64,000 nucleotides of DNA from Sindora glabra (GCA_020226215.1 CM035234.1:1415251-1479250); one strand, 5' to 3'; positions 24,309 through 37,580 are shown, numbered from the stretch's first letter. Notes: generated by a model from the sequence alone, not told the origin. Translations and numbers: made by a program.

Positions 24309-26868
24309 ATGGATGATTGGAGAGATCGAGTGCCGCCTTCTACCCGCCAAGAATGGATAGAAAAAATGTAAAGTTTCAAATTTGTTTTCATAACTATCTA
24401 TGTACGAGTTGCTGAGGTATTAGTGATTCATATATCTTGATTAAGAGACCAATTACTGATATCTACTTGCACTTTGATCACGTCAGTTGTTGGTGATGTT
24501 CTTTTCCATCTTCTAATATCGGGTTCTGCTTTTTCTTTCTTTCTTCTTCTCCAGGCCCTTTTCGTTGGAACAATATATTTGCTAATAATATTGGTACCAA
24601 AAGGTAAAAAAAAAATTGTAAAGAAGGTGTAGAAATGAGAGAAAATATTCTTCTTTCAAAATTGCAATAATTCTCACAAATACACTGTAATTTTTCTCAC
24701 AAAATAACACAAATTTTTTCTCTCAAGCTAATATCTCTCTCTGTTGAGCTCACACCACTCAAGTTTGCTTTCAAGCAAAAACTACTCTTTTCTTCAAAGG
24801 TGATACACACGCTCTGCGGAGCTGGTTTTTCTCACACCTTTCTTACCATAAAAGGCAAAACTATTACAAATGAAATTGCATGAAATCTGCTCTATATATA
24901 GGCGTACATTGTCGCCTAGAGGTTATAAAATGTTACATGTCTTCTCTTGACTTGTCAAAGTCTTTCAATCTTCAACTCGTGCTGCCATCTTCAATATTGT
25001 GACTTGTCAATACGGCGACATAATGTAGCTTCATGCTCTGTTGTTCAAAATTTCTGCTGTTCTGCTGTTTTGCTATTTTGCCGCTCTAAGCTTCCCACAT
25101 GACTACGCATGTGGGTTGCCGACTTCTCATATTGAGCTGCCGCCTTAGTTCTTTTATATTATTTATTTTTATTTTTCATTTCAAATATCAATTTAATAAT
25201 CTTCAACACTTTTGCTGTATTGTTTTTGTTGGCTTATGTTTGTCAAGTGAGGAAAGAAAAAGTTGGGGAAAAAGCTTTAATGAAGTTTGCATATTCTTTT
25301 GTTCTCTTTTGGGAAATTGGAAGGTCTAGAATTTTGCTTAAAGATCATATTCATGAATTATTATTATAAACTATTGGTTTCTTTTCATAGAACGCACGCT
25401 TTAAAAGGATATGACCCTTTTATTGAAGAAGAAGGGTTGCTTGAACTTCAAAATATTGCTCAGAGGCTTGAAGAGAAGGCTCATGCTGTTGCTTCAACGG
25501 AGGTATTCTCAAAATGTGGAGTTGATTATAGATAACTAATTATGAAGATTGAGAATATAATAATCTAGTGGACCTATTTTTGTTTCTATTTCATGTATTG
25601 CCTCGACTAACCCTTGGTAATGATTTCTTTGATATTTGCTGATTTCAGTCTGATTACCATGAAATTATAACTTCGAAGCTGATTTTAATGGAGACTGGAG
25701 GGGTAGATTGGCGGAAGAGAGGTCTACCAAAAGGTAACATGCTATTTCCTTATTTGCTAGAAGGACATGGATAATTAATGGCTTTTGTCTTTGTACTCTT
25801 TTTCAATTTGATATAATTTGATGTTCAGCTGAAAGTTTATAAAAGGCTATGCAACAATGCCAGTTTATTACCCAAACAAGGATTTCTTGGGTTTTTTAGT
25901 TCAGTGAATCCCCTTTGTTAACAATTGATTTTAACCTGAATTGGGCAATGCTATCAAGAAAGACTAATTGATGCTTTTCCTAAAAGGAATGGTATTACTT
26001 CAGTGCAAGTTTATGGTTTTGGTCAATTACTTGTATATAAATCAGTTCTCTCTACCTAGACATGAAACTTATGATGCATTACTAGAGAAAAGTAGTAATT
26101 TGTTTTCATGTCCGCACATACAAAAAGACGGCCAGCAAAAAGATGTTCTGGCACTGCAAATCCCAAGGTTTCAAATATTTCAGTTATCTTATTTATTAGT
26201 TTTATTTACAGATTCAAACCATGAAGGAAACGTACTCGCCAGAATTGAATGAGATATACCAAAAAATTGCTACTAAACTTGAGGAGGTATATTATTACTT
26301 AATTTTGAACTCTACAATTGTTGGATCCATTATGGATAGATCAATCTTTAGTTGTAATTGTTTCGTGCCAGGGTTTTAAGATTGGAGGTATAAGTATAAT
26401 GACAGAACATGGCTTTATGGTTTAGGTGCAGGCATCCCAAATAGAAGCTAACGAGTAAGACAAAGGACTGGAATAAAGCCAGAGAATCTCCTAAAAGAGA
26501 TCTTGAATGGTTTTTTAACTGTCAATAAATTCATATATAATGTAGTATTGTATTTACATTTACTAAATTAATATAACCTTATATTTGCCTTTACATTTTT
26601 TTCATTTTTTTTTTTTGGTCAGCATGAGTCCCTTCCACAACGACATGAATCAGTAATTAAAAAGCTAAGGATCTTTAGAACGATGTTGGAGCATATTATA
26701 ACATTCCTGCAGGTTTCCAAGAGCCAGGTTTTACCTAGTTTCAGGGAAAATTTGCGTCTTTATGAAAGGCAGATGATAAATTTTATATGTAGAAGTAGGC
26801 CTAGAAAATCCATAACACTGCAGCATGGACCTCTGCCCCAACCTCATACACATCAGCCTCAATCCTAA
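24309..26868 (+). CDS. KIX gene A, MED15-like, frameshifted in exon 3
   Basis: Exons inferred by comparison with gene B and from GT/AG borders: 24309-24367, 25391-25502, 25649-25733, 26212-26286, 26623-26868. Exons 1-3 encode a KIX domain: MDDWRDRVPPSTRQEWIEK, then EEGLLELQNIAQRLEEKAHA, then SDYHEIITSKLILMETGG. KIX is the three-helix domain of the Mediator tail subunit MED15 and of CBP/p300 that binds activation domains. Exons 4-5 match the following MED15 region (YSPELNEIYQKIATKLEE, LRIFRTMLEHIITFLQVSKS). Exon 3 is 85 nt against 84 in gene B; the extra base shifts the frame, so translation would end at 26250-26252 after 98 residues, leaving little but the KIX domain. Exon 5 also ends in TAA (26866-26868) where gene B has a Gln codon. 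It is a pseudogene or a KIX-only gene; expression decides. Confidence 0.75.
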
Positions 26869-27135
26869 GTGTATCTGCAAAACGACGTGGCAAACTTTAT
26901 ATCTTTACCATCACTTAGATGGAAGCTGCAGCTAACTTGTTTCAGGTATTAAGATCAGTAATGCTTATTAATTTTTATTTTGTAAAAAATGTCTGCTTCT
27001 TTTTCTTGAAGAATCTTATTTTTCAATCTTGAATTGAATGGGACTTGATATGGAATTGCAATCTCAAATTTGAGCATGAAGGAGATCTCAAAAATGGAAG
27101 CAGAACCTTTCCTTCCAAGCATAGAAATAACACTT
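26869..27135 (+). pseudogene. Decayed 3' end of KIX gene A
   Basis: Downstream of the stop, 26869-26946 still resembles the rest of gene B exon 5 up to a GTATTA donor. Then 27041-27132 resembles the last exon of gene B (GGACTTGRTATG, CTCAMAAATGG, TTCCAAGC), with the acceptor AG changed and the terminal basic codons lost. The exons for the second and third KIX units of gene B have no counterpart here: either gene A lost them or gene B gained them. Confidence 0.7.
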
Positions 27136-27579
27136 AAAAAACTGGTATGATTTTGAGAATCTAATCTTATTAGTTGTGGCCAGACTGGTAAAGAGCATGC
27201 CATGTGTGGTGGACAAACCTTATTGAGATGTCGGTAGCCTTCTATATTTAGGCATAAAGAAGGACAGGCCAACACAATGCATTAATAATGCCACTTATTT
27301 TGAGGCAACATTGTAAGTCTAAATATCAAATGAAAATGGATGATCAATGCTCACTGTCCCAAAGTTGGGTTAGATTTTCTGAAATGAAATAGCCTGTGAT
27401 TGTAAACTCTGAGTAAAATTGGATCAGATTTTAGTTGTCCATGATGCGTATGCAAGAATTTCTTACTAGTCATGTGACAGGTGTGAAAATAAAAGAAAAG
27501 TTCATATCTCACATTAGTTACCATATTATTCTTGCGCATGTAAGAGAATGATGTAAAAGTTAATCGTGTGAAGAAAATG
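27136..27579. other. 3' flank of gene A
   Basis: The sequence to about 27330 is homologous to the 3' flank of relict C (shared blocks such as GCCTTCTATATTTAGGC and AATGCCACTTATTT). No coding sequence. Confidence 0.6.
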
Positions 27580-28512
27580 CACTTGTGAACGAAGGTTTTC
27601 TGTGATGCATCGTTCAGATTTGTAGTTGTTGTAAGTCAGAACAACAAACTGTAGAATATCAATTTCTATCGTGTTCCTATGCTTGAGCCATCTGGTTTGG
27701 CTTAGTCTCCTTGTTGCTTCAGCCACAGGACATCATACAGCGGATCCATACGTGTTTGATGGCTTGAAAGAACTGTAAAACAGTTCCAGAAGGAGCTGAC
27801 CGCCAAGGTTGCTATAATACTTCACACTATCTGGTTTGTGAGAAACAATTTATTATTCAATAACAATTGCACTCCCCCAGATCAACTTCTGCACTTGTGA
27901 ACGAAGGTTTTCTGTGATGCATCGTTCAGATTTGTAGTTGTTGTAAGTCAGAACAACAAACTGTAGAATATCAATTTCTATCGTGTTCCTATGCTTGAGC
28001 CATCTGGTTGGCTTAGTCTCCTTGTTGCTTCAGCCACAGGACATCATACAGCGGATCCATACGTGTTTGATGGCTTGAAAGAACTGTAAACAGTTCCAGA
28101 AGGAGCTGACCGCCAAGGTTGCTATAATACTTCACACTATCTGGTTTGTGAGAAACAATTTATTATTCAATAACAATTGCACTCCCCCAGATCAACTTCT
28201 GCACTTGTGAACGAAGGTTTTCTGTGATGCATCGTTCAGATTTGTAGTTGTTGTAAGTCAGAACAACAAACTGTAGAATATCAATTTCTATCGTGTTCCT
28301 ATGCTTGAGCCATCTGGTTTGGCTTAGTCTCCTTGTTGCTTCAGCCACAGGACATCATACAGCGGATCCATACGTGTCTGATGGCTTGAAAGAACTGTAA
28401 AAAGTTCCAGAAGGAGCTGACCGCCAAGGTTGCTATAATACTTCACACTATCTGGTTTGTGAGAAACAATTTCTTATTCAATAACAATTGCACTCCCCCA
28501 GATCAACTTCTG
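27580..28512. repeat. Near-identical tandem triplication, about 311-bp unit
   Basis: Units run 27580-27891, 27892-28201 and 28202-28512. Each starts CACTTGTGAACGAAGG and ends CCAGATCAACTTCTG. Only a handful of differences were seen, including a lost T in the middle unit that breaks a minus-strand ORF. The unit looks clearly richer in GC than its surroundings. A 61-66 residue minus-strand ORF (starting MAEATRRLSQTRWLKH) is open in units 1 and 3, but I do not recognise it and would not call it a gene. Confidence 0.95.
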
Positions 28513-29259
28513 CCAAAAAAAAAATGGATTCACGAATGATTATATTCTGGAAAAAAGTGTTAGTTGCATAGCAAATCCTTTAAAGTTGAAAGCACAGCAA
28601 AATCTGGAATGGTTGTGGCTGACTGGACCTGCTATATGGATGAATATCCAAGAACAGACATAAGCATTGTGTTGTTGTATTTCAAGGATTCGAGGAGCAA
28701 AATTTTAAGGAAGCTTTAGAACAAGGAGACAATAGGTAGATAAGTTCTTGTTGATGACAAACTAAGGAAGAGAGGAGGGACCTCTCCTTGTATGATCAAA
28801 AGTGGGCTATCCTTCTCATCGATAGTAACGTAGCAATACAAGCTTATGAAGTCAATTTTTGCACCAGCAGTGCAGAATCACCATTATAGTGTCTTCTAGC
28901 ATATTTGTCGCAAACATTACTTAGGCGCCCAGAAAAGACTTCTTAGAATCTCAAAAATGTAGCTCGGAATATTAATTCTAGTCTTCATTACCAATATGCA
29001 AGACCTCAGAGCACTGCACTTTGATCTTGCATCCTTCTGTAACTGAAACCCATTGCTGGTCAGTGATTTTTAACTAGCTATGAAATATAAATCTATGCTT
29101 AGCTAATCGGCGGTACTTATTCTCGTGGAATTTTAGTTAGTACTAATGTCAAATATAATAATAGGTAGGTAGGTTCCTTTTATCTTGTAACTATTTTTCA
29201 GTGAAATGGGAAAATTAAACAATTAAGAATAGATAACTCATAATATTTGTCAAAAATTA
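28513..29259. other. Intergenic sequence of moderate GC
   Basis: 28530-29060 is less AT-rich than the neighbourhood and may derive from an exon or UTR. No frame longer than about 60 codons and no recognisable motif was found on either strand. Confidence 0.35.
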
Positions 29260-29805
29260 AAGGGAAAATTATGTTTTATTTATCCCTTGTTTCATATCTT
29301 TCCACTTAATTCACTTATGGTTTTTAGTGTTATAATTCATTCACCTATATTTTCAATCGTTAATATTTTATCCATATAAATATTTTATGTGCAAAATTCA
29401 ATAAAAAATTTTTTGTGTATTGTATTTGATTTTTACTTTCTCAAAATCTAACTTAATCTAATGCTTACTTAAAATTAATTTACCCTAAAAATATCTATTC
29501 AGCACTCTATTTAATAGCTATGAGCCAAATTGTAGAAAATAAATTTGTAATAGAATTAAGATTCTTATTTGGAGTAATTTGGTTATAAGTAAGTGTTAGA
29601 TTAAGTTAGAAGTTTGAGAATATTATATGTAATATATGTGAGTATTTCAGTAAATTTTAGACAGAAAATAATTTAGATAAGTAAAGTGTTAATGAATGGA
29701 ACCATATGTGAATGACAATATTTAAAATTTCATGTAAATCAAGTGAAAATGAATAAAATTATAAGTAGATAGAACGATAACTTTTTAAAAATCAAAATAA
29801 AATGA
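29260..29805. repeat. Imperfect foldback (inverted repeat) element
   Basis: The clearest paired segment is TCTAACTTAATCTAATGC at 29447-29464 against its inverted match within 29586-29610, with weaker pairing outward to about 29330 and 29735. Probably an old foldback MITE; ends and target duplication not resolved. Confidence 0.5.
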
Positions 29806-30329
29806 AACCCATACCCTTTATGACTTTAAAGTTTTAACAGAACATGCAGGATCATTTTGTATTGTAAGGAGATCAAAGGCCCTGCTGGCCCCTTCGATCC
29901 ATCTCTGCCTCTGGCTAAGAACATATAAGAATGACTTATTTCTATGTTTTTAAAGTCATTTGATTAAAATTTTCCTGCAGCAGAAGTGTTTCCTGAAAAA
30001 ATCATTGAATTCAAGTTTTTTACTATAAATCCACAGGGATTAAACAAAAATGTTACTTTTTTTTTATTCATTTTTATGCTTTATTTGTTTTGTTGAAAAA
30101 TATTTTTTGTAAGAAAATACTCTTTGCATATATATTGATAAACAAGAGACATACTATTTGTATTTATGATTAAAAAAATGATACTTAAAATTATAGTAAT
30201 TAAGAAAAGCAAATTCATCTTTAAAAAATGAGAGTTTACTTTTTTTAAGCTTTTTATATTTAATATTAAATAAATAAAATAATTTTTTTATTTTCGTATT
30301 TTATAATTATATTTAAAAAAATGATTTCA
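29806..30329. other. AT-rich spacer
   Basis: No coding sequence or defined repeat seen. Confidence 0.4.
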
Positions 30330-31450
30330 TCAAAATAATGGAGTGTTACCTGTGAGAGTACCCATTTCTTCACATAAGGTTGGGTGCATCATTTTAAATC
30401 CTACCGGTTTGCAAGAAAAAGGGAGTAAGAGTGTAAAATTAAGGAAATCACGGTAATATGCCCTTTCAAGTGGATTCAAAGAATGCCAAAATCCAAAAGA
30501 ATCAGTATAGATCTTTATAGATACAAAAACGTTCAAAGTTGTTGCAATATTTAGTTTCCACGCCTGTGGAGAAATATGGGCGTGGAAGATCCACCTATCT
30601 GCGGGCCATTGATGCTAAAAGCCAAAATTTGGTTTGGAATTCTACTGATTCTATGTAAGTGAAATGGCCCTCAAAAGATGAGAGGCATTTGTGTTAGGCT
30701 ACAATAACTGTCTGCAATTTTAACATAGACCAAAAATTCTTCTTCAAATCTTGCACATGAAAAAAATTTTCCAGTTGAACGCCCCACACATTTAATAGAG
30801 ATGTCACAATTACTTTTCTAACTAAGACAATTGACAATCTAGAATTGTTGGTTATAAACACTATCTCATTTCTTCAATACTCATACAAATCCTGTATTTT
30901 ATCTTTATTTTCATTCATGTGATTTGTGCATCCAGAAACAACTATCCAATCATTATTGTAATCAATGCTCCAAAATCTGGATATTGCAATTGTTGATTCT
31001 TTGTTTTCCTTCGGCATACAACTTATTATGTGATTCTTACAATCTTCTTTGTCATCTTCTTGTTGACTTAATGTTATTGCATTTCTTTCAACTACCTTTC
31101 TCCTGGGACAATATAATCAAGCTATATGACCTCTTATTTGACAATTGTATCACTTTCTATTGAATTTTTTAAAACTTATGGATTAATAATTGTACTTTTT
31201 TTTACTTCATGACATTTCTCCAAATTTTGAACTTTGTTTTTCTTTTCTTGTTTTATTATCTTCCTTTGAGTTGAATCTACCTCAGATATCCTCTTTCTCT
31301 GCTATTAGAGAGAATTTTCTTATCATTTTTAATAGAGACTCTAACGAAGTTTTTCTTTGACATTTTTTGAATTTTAATTTTTTTATTGAACTTTTTAAAT
31401 CTTTGATAGAGGGTTGTGTAGCCTAACCTTAGATTGTAACTATAAATTGG
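30330..31450 (-). mobile_element. Decayed Ty1/copia retrotransposon fragment (gag-protease region)
   Basis: In pieces of three frames the minus strand reads, from high to low coordinates, a zinc-knuckle-like stretch near 31150, then the copia protease site as WIVVSGCTNHMN (30915-30950; the family norm is WIVDSGCT, so the catalytic Asp reads Val here), then the post-protease motif LENFFHVQDLKKNFWS (about 30770-30720; family norm LxNVFHVPxxKKNLxS). Many stops and frameshifts break it. No LTRs or reverse transcriptase were found in the window. Confidence 0.7.
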
Positions 31451-31982
31451 TTCATGCCACCTATTAAAGGCTTATGACCTAATTTAACATAACTTTTTTA
31501 AATAAGTAAAGTTAAGGTTGATAAATAAGCCTATTTAGACAAATAAGATTTATGATTTAGGGTTTAGATAAATAAGCTAAACATATTTTTATACACTTAG
31601 CTCATAAGTATAGTTGGCATACCTATTTGATAATTACTATGTTTATTTATAATATAATACAATGTCATATATAATATATTCACTTATATAATACACATAT
31701 ATAGAATTTTTATATATACAACTATAAATATAAACCTAATTTAATTATTAGTTCATTTTTTCACCTTGAAGGTTTTTGCCTATTAACTCACTTAAAAATT
31801 TATTTTTGTAGATAAACTTTTAAATAGGCAATTTTTAAATAATTTAACAAGTTAGGGTTAAGTCAATAATTTATAAAGTAAACCTAATTTATTTAAAAAA
31901 AAGTCTAACTCAATGTAATATATTTCCACTCTTAATAATACTCTTCATCCTTTCATCATTTATCCCTAACTTCTTATCTAAC
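31451..31982. other. AT-rich spacer
   Basis: No gene seen; short AT-rich repeats only. Confidence 0.4.
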
Positions 31983-33071
31983 TAAAAATGACAATTTAGG
32001 CCTGATGTTCTAGGTCTTACTCAAAACCGACTTATCGGGTCGGATCTAAATTGAATTTTTTAACCAAAGAGACCTGAATGGGTCTAAACTCGATAGACCC
32101 ATTGGATCTTGGTTTGGGTTTAAATAATTTTAAGACCCGACTATAAATACATCCTAATCCATGTGTCTATTATTAAAGGTGTTGCCTTCATTCAATCCTT
32201 ACAGTGAAAGAGACACTTAGCTTCGGTGGTGTGAAGAATGCTAAGGCTTTAATACTATACAAAACTCTTGTCACGGGCCTGGTTTTTATTGATCAACTAA
32301 ATCACCTATTCGTTGTGTCAATCTATTCGATAGTAGTTTGGTTTTCATTAATCCACCACTAGCCTAAGCACCGACAATGTTGAGAACTACAAATCTGCGT
32401 TGAAGATTGGAATTCTTCTAATTTCTCTACAGATCTATGTGGAAGAGTACAGATCCTTTGATTTCTTGGTTGGCTTTTGTTGTATAAATTGCAAATTAGT
32501 TGTTTGTTTAACTCTTGTTTTAAACTGTAGATTTGCTTCAAATCAATTATTTGAACTTTTTCTCTCTTTATTGGTCTTGATCAATGATCTTTATTGGTTT
32601 CTATGAATTATTGTTTTTGTTTACGTAATATTTATTTTTGAAATTCAAAGAGTTTTGAAAATTTTAGATTCAGTTATTAGAAAGTAGCTTTGCTTTTTCT
32701 TTTTTCTTTTTTAAAAAAGATTATCTTCAATTTTTTTTAAATAATTATGAGTAGATTTAAACTTACTCAATATTTCAAATAATAATTTAAATAATTTGGT
32801 AACATATTTCTAATTTTTTTGACATTTTATAGAAAATATTGGATAGATGAAATAAAAAAGTTTAAATTTCAATTTTATACCTATAGAAATTTTTTTAATT
32901 AAAATAAAGAGAAATTTTGATTTCAAGTCTTTTTCGAATCTACAAGTCTTGATTTGTATTAAATCCAAATTATATCCATTGGATTTGAGCCCAATGGATC
33001 CAAATCCAACGAGTCTTTAGATGTTTAGAACTGGGTTAGGTAGAACCAAACCCACCAAATTGCTATCCCTA
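31983..33071. mobile_element. Non-autonomous hAT-like element (1.09 kb)
   Basis: The left end TAAAAATGACAATTT pairs with the right end, which on the other strand reads TAGGGATAGCAATTT. The flanking 8-mers TATCTAAC (31975-31982) and CATCTAAT (33072-33079) share ATCTAA, an aged 8-bp target duplication. Subterminal phrases CGGGTCGGATC and GGGTTTGG are typical of plant hAT-type ends. The interior has no transposase. Confidence 0.65.
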
Positions 33072-33079
33072 CATCTAAT

Positions 33080-33801
33080 TAAGTAGTTTTTCACTGTACA
33101 TAACTTCCTAAGTTTTAAAACTACTTGTTGATTGTCATATTTTCTTCTTCTATATTTTTATTAAGTCTTTTTTTAATATTTAGAGTCTTGAAATGTTATT
33201 TTTCCAAAATAAAATAAAAATATCTTTCATACATTATTAGACATCTCTACATCATTTATATGATAAAGTAAATTATCTTTTATAATAATTTTTATGACAT
33301 AAAGAATCTTATTTGATTTAATTTTTTATTTCTTATAAGCATCAACATTTGTTATAATAGGTGGAGTAACTTCATTGCCATTCACAATCTCTCAAAAATC
33401 TTATATTTTGAGATAAGACATAATGTATAGGTTTTCCATGCGCGGTAATATTACTTGTTGAGCATTGGCATACCACAACATTGCCAATGAAATCCGTCAT
33501 TGCCTGATCTCAAATTGTCATGCTTTGATATCAAATTGTTGGGAAAAGAAATGACACCTACATATATCAAATTAATTTTTTGTTAATCACATAACTACTT
33601 ACATACATTAATAATGTCTACACTCTTGAACGTAAGAGTATTCACTCTTTGACAGCTACTCAAAAGACCTCACGACACTCTTCTTATTATACTGTCACTC
33701 CCTTCCCGAGCACACACTTCATTTGAGGTTCCAATACTCGCTTGGCTTCTTCACTTCAACATTATATTTAGTTGAAACTCAAAAACAATGCTAAAAAACT
33801 C
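33080..33801. other. AT-rich spacer
   Basis: No gene seen. Confidence 0.4.
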
Positions 33802-33804
33802 TTA

Positions 33805-34266
33805 GGGTTCGTTTGACATTTATCTTTTTTAGAATTGATTTCATTTTATTTTAATAGAAATGATTTCAATTCATTTATAAATAAATTTTATTATTTGACA
33901 ACTTTATTAAAAATAATAATTTCAATTCATTTGTAAACGAATTATTTTATTTGTAATATATTGAAAAATATATAGAAATTAATCAAAAAGTAGATTTTGA
34001 TGATATTATAGTAAATATAATGTTAGAGTCAGAGAAAGAATAAATTATTTATATAATATATTTTTTAGGTTAAATGAAATGAATTCTTATATAATTCTTA
34101 TAAAATTTGATGAATTTCATAATGATAAAGTTGTAATTAAAATAAGAATTACAAATGAAATGAAATAAAATAAATTTTCTTTTTACTTAAATCCAAACAT
34201 CATATTAAAAAAAAATTTATTTGAAAATAAAATAAAATTTTATTTTTGATAATGTCAAACAAAGGG
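33805..34266. mobile_element. MITE, probably PIF/Harbinger-like (462 bp)
   Basis: Left GTTCGTTTGACATT and right AATGTCAAAC form inverted ends, flanked on both sides by TTA (33802-33804, 34267-34269), the target size used by PIF/Harbinger elements. The outermost three bases do not pair, so the exact border is uncertain. Confidence 0.55.
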
Positions 34267-34370
34267 TTAAGAAGTCAGTTGCGATTCACGGGCATTTTGA
34301 TTTCGTCCAGGATCAGTATGTTTATTAATTTGAAAAAAAAAAAAAAAAAACCTTCTGGTTTGAGGAATCT

Positions 34371-34730
34371 AAATTTTCCATTCTTGAATTGAGTAGAACA
34401 TGGTATGCAATTGCGGTATCAATTTCAGCACAATGGAAATCTCAAGCATAAAGGCAAACCTCTTCTTCCAAGCGCAAACGTTAAGTAACATGGTGTAAAT
34501 ATGTGAAAAATACTGGCCAAAAAATTGTTTTGTGAAAAATGGTTTTAAGGTTTTATTCTTATTGGTCGTGGCCAGGCTGGTCAAGAACATGCCACGCGTG
34601 GTGGTGAAACCTTGTGGAAATGTTAGTTGCCTTCTATATTTAGGCAAAAACGAGGACAAGACAGCACCATGCATTTAAAATGCCACTTATTTGGAGACAA
34701 TTTTCTTAGTTTGCGTATCAAAATGAGAAG
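34371..34730 (+). pseudogene. Relict C: last exon and 3' flank of a KIX/MED15-like gene
   Basis: The sequence matches the last exon of gene B, including an acceptor-like GAGTAG before it and the final codons for SSKRKR plus TAA (about 34464-34484). The 3' flank matches that of gene A (GTGGCCAGRCTGG, GCCTTCTATATTTAGGC). No KIX exon remains upstream within several kilobases, where transposons now lie. A run of 18 A at 34333-34350 precedes it. Confidence 0.75.
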
Positions 34731-37477
34731 GGGCTGATTATGATTGATTATTGATATAATAATATATTTATATATTATTATGTTTAATTATTGATATATT
34801 ATTATATAATAACTTAAATTTATTGGTAAAAAATAAATTTAGTATACGATCAAATTTAATAATATATTGATATATCTATATTTTAATTTTTCAAGAGTGA
34901 AAATGGATGATCAAAATACTCGGCCTCCTACACAAAATATAAAATATCATTTATGAATAACGATTATTCTTATTTGATAAAATAGAAAGAAATAGGAATT
35001 AAAAAATAGATAAAAAAGTTTGCTTGGTGGTATTGAATGGAAACGTCCATTTCTTAAAAAATGTTATTTTATTAAATGATAAATTTTTTACTTAAGATTT
35101 AAATTTTATTTACTATTTTATATTATTTTTATTTAAATATTATTATATTAATAAAAAATTATTAAAATTTTTTATTGTTATTAAAAATTCTTATTCACTA
35201 TTTTTAAATAATATTTCTTTTTTTATTTATTATGTAAAATATTTTATACTAGCAGTGAATCAAATTTAAATCCTTTCATTTCATAGTAAAAAAGATGAAA
35301 TTTTTATTTAATAGCAAAAGTGATGGAATTGATTATTGTATTATTTATGAAACAACCTTTTTACAATATTATTCCCTTTATCTCTCATATATTTCTAATA
35401 TTATTCTTTATTAGTAAATAAAGAGACATATTCACTTTTCAATATTATTCTATTAAAATATTTTAATAATAATATTTAGTATGAAAATTTTCTATTATTT
35501 AAAAATTATTTAATAGAACTTATTTTAGTAAATTAATATTTTTTTAATAATTTTGATATAGAATTCAAATGTGATAAAGTTATATCCAATAGATATACTT
35601 TAAATGATTCTTAAGAATTAGAATAATATTAAAGTATAATATATTATATATAAGATTACTATATCTCAAGTCAAAGGATCAATTATGTATCATTACAACG
35701 TAAGAATTTCAATTTAACTAATTTACAAATAAATTTTTAAATGAATCATTTCAATAAAATTATTCATTTAATGAACATTCATATATATGAACTAATATCA
35801 TTACACTGATGTCTATGAAATGAAACATACTTCCACTTGAGCATACATTATATGTATTGTTTTATCCAAGTTATTAGTATCCATTTCTAATAATTATCAC
35901 TGGGAGCATTTTAAAATTAAGATTTGTAACAAATATATTTTATGATTGTCATCTTTATACATGATTATATTTTATGAGTCATTTTAATCTTTGGACTTTA
36001 TCTAACATAAATAATTAAATGACTTATAAAGAAAAATAAACTATTTTTTTATTAATAACTAATTAAATGATAAAATTTTCAATAAATGTTCTATTGCATT
36101 ATATGTAATTAGTTTATAAGATACAATTCTAACAGCAAAAATCTAAAATCAAACCCAAGTTGCAAAAGAAAGTAAAATTTTTTAAAAGTGTCAAACGATG
36201 CTTGAATTAAAAACTTTTGACATTACGGTGGCAATAATGATATTGAGCTAATTCAATCTTAGTTCAACTTCGAGTGATTTTAAAATTAACTCATGATTTA
36301 GATAAAATTTGATAAGAGCAATTTATTCAATTCAAATGTTGCTCATATTAAACTCAATAGTGATTTATCTTGACTCATTAAATTCAAATATGTTATAACA
36401 ATGAAGCATGGTATTCACAATACTTTAAAAAACTTATGAGAGTAAATATGTTTAGTAATATATAAATATATAATAAATTAAAAATATAAATGGCAAAAAA
36501 TTATAATAATTTAATATTATTACTCATATTATAAGAATATTTGATATAGCATAAATGGTAATTTGTCTCAAAATAAAAGATTATATTATAACCACAACTA
36601 TGCTTATAAAAAATGAAATAATATATTAATAAAATATATCATATTTATAATAAAATTTTATAAAATATTTTATTTAAATATATAATGTATGTTTACACAT
36701 ATAATTATATTTCTTTATATATAATATTATTGATTCATGAGCTGCTCAAATTCTGCTCATTTACCATATGAGTTATCTAATTCATGCCACATATTAGATT
36801 TATCTTATAAGCTTGATTAGTTGCCAGCTTTATGTGATGGCATAAAGTATACAGTTGCTCATAAAAATCCAACAAATACACAATTGTTGGTAAAAATTTA
36901 TTGTCCATCAAACGTTTTAGAGAAAGATTTTTTTTAAAATTTTTTTGCGGTATGTTGTAATTAATTTTTCATTGTAATGATCTCAAATTGTGGCCGGCAA
37001 CGTACAGTGGTTATCTACTTCATTAATTTCCTTACTTAGTATCTATTTTTCACGATTCTAAAACCTGTTAAAGTTGAAATTTTATACACAAAATTTTGCA
37101 ATTATTTTCACGCCAAATTACAATTTATGCAAACTTAAAGCATTAATTCAAATATTACAAATACATTAAAGTAACTTTCTCACAAAAGTATATAAAAAAC
37201 TTATATTCGTGTAATTTTTTATAAATACGCATAAATTGATTGGTATGTCATACATCTAGATGGAATGTATAATATAATTTAATTGGTATGCATATTTTTT
37301 ATAAAATTATTATATTGAAATTGATATTACATATTCTCATGTAATTTTTTATTTAATAATATAATAATTTTTATTTGTTTGAGTTTTTTTACACAAATTG
37401 TTGTTGTAATTAAAATAAAAATTATTCTCTTATGAATTGAATATACATTATTTGTTAACAAGTATCAATTTATTTAG
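34731..37477. other. AT-rich intergenic sequence with possible LTR debris
   Basis: No gene. The stretch at about 35560-36135 has the texture of a copia-type LTR, but a second LTR was not found, so it is not called as one. Confidence 0.35.
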
Positions 37478-37580
37478 TTTACTAATATTCCATTATTGTT
37501 GTATAGCATTTATTTTACACATATTTTTTACCAATTTTTTTGTAATATATTATGTTTTAACTTTATTTTTTGCATCTCCT

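Noticed and set aside
27526..28348. Minus-strand ORFs beginning MAEATRRLSQTRWLKH in the triplicated unit
   Set aside because: Open in two units, broken in the middle one, with no recognisable family and no clear promoter. Better seen as chance ORFs copied with the repeat.
27580..28512. Regular repeats considered as a CRISPR-like array
   Set aside because: Units of 311 bp abut without spacers, in a plant nuclear context.
35560..36135. Candidate copia LTR
   Set aside because: No second copy, no paired TG/CA ends with target duplication, and no primer-binding site.
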